From Citricoccus sp. WCRC_4 (GTDB lineage Bacteria; Actinomycetota; Actinomycetes; Actinomycetales; Micrococcaceae): a stretch of 17,401 nucleotides of DNA. The notes beneath the pieces were generated by a model. That model had not been told where the DNA came from. It saw only the letters and a program-made list of their open reading frames with translations, and made no database searches. The position numbers and the translations under genes were made by a program. The stretch covers positions 1 through 17,401 of the forward strand of contig JAPFFX010000114.1 in the NCBI GenBank assembly GCA_026645375.1, in the 5' to 3' direction. This document shows positions 14,387 to 17,401 of the stretch, piece after piece (positions within the stretch are counted from its first letter, which is position 1; the number at the start of each line of letters is the position of its first letter).

Positions 14387-15916
14387 ATGACCGACACCAG
14401 CACGAGCCCCCGCCCCGCGGCATCGACCGAGGCCCCGGTCCGCACCCCGCTGTTCTACGGCGGCCGGGAGCATTCAGCCGAGCGCACGTTGACGATCACC
14501 AACCCGGCCCGGCCCTCCGAAGTGGTCGGCGAGGCCGCCGCCGCCACCCGCGAGCAGGCACTGGAGGCCGTGGCCGCCGCGAAGGAGGCCTTCCCTGCCT
14601 GGGCCGGCCTCTCCGCCGCGGAGCGCGCGGCACACCTGGCCGAGGCCGCGGGCGCGATCATGGAGGAGGCGGAGACCGAGGCCGCGATCCTGTCCGCCGA
14701 GAACGGCAAGGTCGTCGGCGAGTCCACCTTCGACCTGATGGGCCTGGCCCAGCGCACCGAGCTCGCCTGCGGCCTGGCCGAGGAGGTCGACGCCGTCGAG
14801 ACCCTGCCCGGCCCGCCCACCGAGGTGCTCGTCTCCCACCAGCCCATGGGCGTGGTGACCATCATCGTCCCGTTCAACTGGCCCATCGCCATCCTCGGTG
14901 CCTCGCTGCCCTACGCCCTGATGGCAGGGAACACCGTGGTGGTCAAGCCGCCGCCCTCCTGCCCGCTGGCCACCACCCGCGCCGTGCAGCGCATGGCCGA
15001 GCGGTTGCCGGCCGGGGTGCTCAACGTGGTCACCGGCGAGGACGCCGAGATCGGCGAGGCCCTGGTCTCCAACGAGGACGTGGCCAAGGTCTGTTTCACC
15101 GGCTCCGTGCGCGGCGGCAAGCGCATCATGGCCATGGCCGCCGAGTCCCTGACCAACGTCACCCTGGAGCTGGGCGGAAACGACGGGGTGCTGATCCTGC
15201 CCGACGCCGAGTTCACCGAGCAGGGCCTGGACCTGCTGTTCATGGGGATCTTCGGCACCACCGGCCAGGTGTGCATGAACGCCAAGCGCATCTACGTCCA
15301 CTCCTCCAAGCGGGACGAGCTGGTCGCCGAGCTCACCCGGCGCCTGGAGCAGGTGCAGATCGGCCCGGCCTCGGACCCGGCCACCACCATGGGACCGTTC
15401 CACCAGAAGGCCCAGCTGGAGTTCGTCACCGAGCTGGTCCAGGAGGCCAAGGACTCCGGCGCCGACGTCCGGGAGTTCGGGCGGTTGCCCGAGGGCGACT
15501 GGGCCGAGGGCAACTTCATGCGCCCCTCGCTCGTCCTGGACCCGGACCCGTCCCTGCGCGTGGTCACCGAGGAGCAGTTCGGCCCGACCATCCCGATCAT
15601 CACCTTCGAGGACGTCGAGGACGGCATCCGGATGGTCAACGACACGCAGTACGGCCTGTGCAACTCCGTGTGGACCTCGGATGAGCAGACCGCCCGCGAG
15701 GTGGGGTCCCGGCTGCAGGCCGGTTACGTCTTCCACAACACCCACGGACCGGCCCTGCTGGACCAGCGTGCCCCCTTCGGCGGCATCAAGCAGTCCGGCA
15801 TCGGCCGCGAGATGGGCACCATCGGGCTGCGGAACTTCCAGGAACCGCACGCCCTCGGGCTCCTCAAGGCCGGCGGGCCGGCACCGGACGCGGAGGAGGC
15901 CCCGCCGGCCGCCTGA
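14387..15916 (+). CDS. NAD(P)-dependent aldehyde dehydrogenase
   Basis: A 509-residue aldehyde dehydrogenase with all catalytic parts: Asn164 in VPFNWP, the cofactor segment VVKPPPSCPL, FTGSVRGGK, Glu261 in LELGGND and the nucleophile Cys296 in GTTGQVCMN. The EEQFGPTIPI and PFGGIKQSGIGRE segments near the C-terminus are typical. It oxidises an aldehyde to the acid in the cytoplasm. GAGAGAGG lies 5 nt before the ATG at 14387. The C-terminus has a short Ala/Pro/Glu tail. Divergent placement from the transketolase operon, with shared operators between, suggests co-regulation. A small aldehyde produced by the pathway, such as glycolaldehyde or glyceraldehyde, is a plausible substrate, but the family covers many aldehydes and this is inference only. 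Confidence 0.92.
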   Translation: MTDTSTSPRPAASTEAPVRTPLFYGGREHSAERTLTITNPARPSEVVGEAAAATREQALEAVAAAKEAFPAWAGLSAAERAAHLAEAAGAIMEEAETEAAILSAENGKVVGESTFDLMGLAQRTELACGLAEEVDAVETLPGPPTEVLVSHQPMGVVTIIVPFNWPIAILGASLPYALMAGNTVVVKPPPSCPLATTRAVQRMAERLPAGVLNVVTGEDAEIGEALVSNEDVAKVCFTGSVRGGKRIMAMAAESLTNVTLELGGNDGVLILPDAEFTEQGLDLLFMGIFGTTGQVCMNAKRIYVHSSKRDELVAELTRRLEQVQIGPASDPATTMGPFHQKAQLEFVTELVQEAKDSGADVREFGRLPEGDWAEGNFMRPSLVLDPDPSLRVVTEEQFGPTIPIITFEDVEDGIRMVNDTQYGLCNSVWTSDEQTAREVGSRLQAGYVFHNTHGPALLDQRAPFGGIKQSGIGREMGTIGLRNFQEPHALGLLKAGGPAPDAEEAPPAA

Positions 15917-15944
15917 GGTGTCAGGAGGGCCGGGAGTCTTCGCG

Positions 15945-15950
15945 TAACTT
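15945..15950 (+). promoter_or_regulatory. -10-like TAACTT for a leaderless transporter mRNA
   Basis: TAACTT ends 8 nt before the GTG of the MFS gene, and no Shine-Dalgarno sequence lies at the normal distance. That spacing would start transcription at or next to the GTG. The -35 region (around 15921-15927) does not match consensus. Confidence 0.4.
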
Positions 15951-15958
15951 GGCCTGTT

Positions 15959-17167
15959 GTGACCCAACCCCTTCCGCACTCCGCGCCGCAGCCCGCCCCG
16001 GAGGACCACGACGCCGGCCCGCGCCCCACCCGGCCGCCGGCCGGCGTCGCCCTGGCCTCCTTCACCTCCAGCTTCGACCGCTTCGCGGTCTCCCCGCTGC
16101 TGGTGGTGCTCGCTATCGACCTGGGTGCCACCCTCGCCCAAGCCCTGGCGGTGGCCGGCGTCTACTTCCTGGCCTACGGGTTCACGCAACCGGCGTGGGG
16201 CACCCTGTCCGACCGGTTCGGCCGGATGCGGTTGATGCGCGTGGCGCTGCTCGGCGCGACGGTCACCGGAATCCTGTCCGCCCTGGCTCCGAACCTCGCC
16301 CTGCTCATCGTGGCCCGCGCCCTGACCGGGGCCTTCTTCGGCGGGATCATCCCCACCGCCATCACGTACATCGGGGACACCGTCCCCGGCCCGCACCGGC
16401 ACGGCGCACTGGCGGACAACATGTCCGCGGTCGCCATCGGTACCGCACTGGCCACCGCGGCGGCGGGTTTCATCGGCGAGACCGTGGGCTGGCGGCTGAT
16501 GTTCGCCATCCCGCCCGCACTGGCGCTGCTCTGCCTGCTGGCCCTGCGCGGCCGGCCCGACCCCGGGCTCGCGGAACCCACCGGGCTGTGGCGCGCGATC
16601 ACCATGGCGCTGTCCGACCGGTGGATGCTGCTGATCATGGTCCTGGTGTTCGCCGAGGGCGCCGTGGTGCTCGGCATCCTCACTCTGCTCGCCCCCGCCC
16701 TGCAGGACCAGGGCCTCGACGCGACCACCGCCGGACTGGCCGTGGCCACCTACGGGTTGTCCACTCTGGTCTCGAGCCGTCTCGTCCGCCCGCTGGCCCG
16801 GCGACTGTCCCGACCGGCGATCATGGCCCTCGGTGGGGCGGGGCTGGTGGCCGGGTATGCCGCCGTCGCCGTCCATGTCTCGGTGGGCACCGTGGTGGCC
16901 GCCGCGCTGCTGCTCGGCTGGACGTGGGCGCTGCTGCACACCTCCCTGCAGGCCTGGGCCACCGAGGTGCTGCCCGCGCTGCGCGGCACCGCCGTCGCGC
17001 TGTTCGCCGCCTCCCTGTTCGCCGGCAGCGCCGTGGGCACCCTGGCGGCCGGCCCCTTCGCCGACGCCGGCCAGTGGTCCGGGCTATTCGGCGTTACCGC
17101 GGCGGTGGCTGTCGTGCTCGTCGTGGCCGCCGTGGCCGGGCGGCGAGCGCACCTGCGCTCGTACTGA
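15959..17167 (+). CDS. MFS transporter
   Basis: A 402-residue major facilitator with about 12 hydrophobic segments. After a Pro-rich hydrophilic N-terminus (1-27) comes the first membrane helix, and the loop between helices 2 and 3 reads WGTLSDRFGRMRLMR (about 80-95), the family signature G-x3-D-x2-G-R. A cytoplasmic loop after helix 6 (RGRPDPGLAEPTG) splits the two halves. The pattern resembles small-molecule exporters of the drug:proton antiporter type, but the substrate is unknown. The GTG start has no ribosome site and a TAACTT box lies 8 nt upstream, so translation may be leaderless. It lies 42 nt behind the aldehyde dehydrogenase on the same strand and might export a pathway product or be unrelated. 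Confidence 0.85.
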   Translation: MTQPLPHSAPQPAPEDHDAGPRPTRPPAGVALASFTSSFDRFAVSPLLVVLAIDLGATLAQALAVAGVYFLAYGFTQPAWGTLSDRFGRMRLMRVALLGATVTGILSALAPNLALLIVARALTGAFFGGIIPTAITYIGDTVPGPHRHGALADNMSAVAIGTALATAAAGFIGETVGWRLMFAIPPALALLCLLALRGRPDPGLAEPTGLWRAITMALSDRWMLLIMVLVFAEGAVVLGILTLLAPALQDQGLDATTAGLAVATYGLSTLVSSRLVRPLARRLSRPAIMALGGAGLVAGYAAVAVHVSVGTVVAAALLLGWTWALLHTSLQAWATEVLPALRGTAVALFAASLFAGSAVGTLAAGPFADAGQWSGLFGVTAAVAVVLVVAAVAGRRAHLRSY

Positions 17168-17214
17168 GGCCTTCCGGCCCGTCCGCCGCGATCGGTACGC
17201 TCCTGGGACGCGGA

Positions 17215-17233
17215 GCGCGCCTCATGAGCGCGC
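17215..17233. repeat. Near-palindrome upstream of the last gene
   Basis: GCGCG and CGCGC arms flank the perfect palindrome CTCATGAG with one extra C on the left. It lies between the MFS stop and the start of the partial gene and could be an operator or the loop of a weak terminator. Confidence 0.25.
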
Positions 17234-17249
17234 GGAGACGGAGGAGACC

Positions 17250-17401
17250 ATGGCCGAGACCGCCGGGACCGCCGAGGAGGCCGCATCCCTCGAGGAGTTC
17301 CTGCAGCGGCTCGTCGAGGACGGAACGGTGCCCGGGGCCGTCCTCGTCGTCAGCCGCGCCGGCGCGTCGTGGGAGGACTCCACGGTCGTCTGCGCCGGAT
17401 C
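17250..17401 (+). CDS. Partial protein, probable beta-lactamase-fold serine hydrolase (N-terminus only)
   Basis: An ATG at 17250 preceded by GGAGGAG opens a frame that runs off the right edge after 50 codons. The sequence SLEEFLQRLVEDGTVPGA followed by VLVVSRAG resembles the start of class C beta-lactamase-related serine hydrolases (helix, G-x-V-P-G, then a beta strand). The catalytic S-x-x-K lies beyond the window, so the assignment is tentative. Confidence 0.45.
   Translation, partial: MAETAGTAEEAASLEEFLQRLVEDGTVPGAVLVVSRAGASWEDSTVVCAG

Noticed and set aside
14474..16939. Very long minus-strand open frame (821 codons) opposite the aldehyde dehydrogenase and MFS genes
   Set aside because: It is antisense to two clearly recognised proteins, its composition is Gly/His/Gln/Arg-rich low complexity as expected from the reverse of high-GC codons, and no domain or ribosome site supports it.

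Overview
The window is very GC-rich, with actinobacterial codon use, purine-rich Shine-Dalgarno sites, ATGA stop/start overlaps and a likely leaderless GTG gene. It looks like a chromosomal piece of a high-GC actinobacterium. The YbdK-type ligase, the CsbD protein and the catabolic gene content fit Micrococcales (Micrococcaceae-like), but the genus cannot be fixed from the sequence alone. No rRNA, tRNA, CRISPR array, insertion sequence or phage gene was seen.

Layout. (1) Positions 1-2800 are a housekeeping/stress flank. They hold a partial minus-strand STAS-like ORF running off the left edge, a gene-poor gap, a minus-strand carboxylate-amine ligase (glutamate-cysteine ligase 2/YbdK family) with a hairpin directly after its stop, and a plus-strand CsbD-like small protein. 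(2) Positions 2815-14016 are a long minus-strand catabolic block. Read in the direction of transcription it runs: transketolase N-terminal subunit, transketolase C-terminal subunit, zinc alcohol/polyol dehydrogenase, Rbs-type ABC importer (ATPase, permease, substrate-binding lipoprotein), two short-chain dehydrogenases, a tagatose-3-epimerase-like TIM barrel, an NrtR-like Nudix/winged-helix regulator and, after a 116-nt gap, a second zinc alcohol dehydrogenase. The first four genes are translationally coupled by 4-nt overlaps or 1-3 nt gaps. (3) Positions 14017-14386 are a divergent control region with two CGTGA-N6-TCACC sites. (4) Positions 14387-17401 carry the divergent plus-strand genes: an aldehyde dehydrogenase, an MFS transporter, and the start of a probable beta-lactamase-fold serine hydrolase cut by the right edge.

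How the genes may work together (inference): the ABC system imports a sugar or polyol, the dehydrogenases oxidise it to a keto-sugar, the TIM-barrel enzyme epimerises or isomerises it, the split transketolase moves a two-carbon unit, and the aldehyde dehydrogenase removes an aldehyde product. No sugar kinase, aldolase, dehydratase or classical sugar repressor is present. The substrate is therefore not obvious, and the set does not match any standard ribose, xylose, inositol or erythritol operon known to me. The NrtR-like protein, whose Nudix box has lost its key glutamates, is the natural candidate for the local regulator. This kinase-free, transketolase-headed cluster is the most interesting element of the window.
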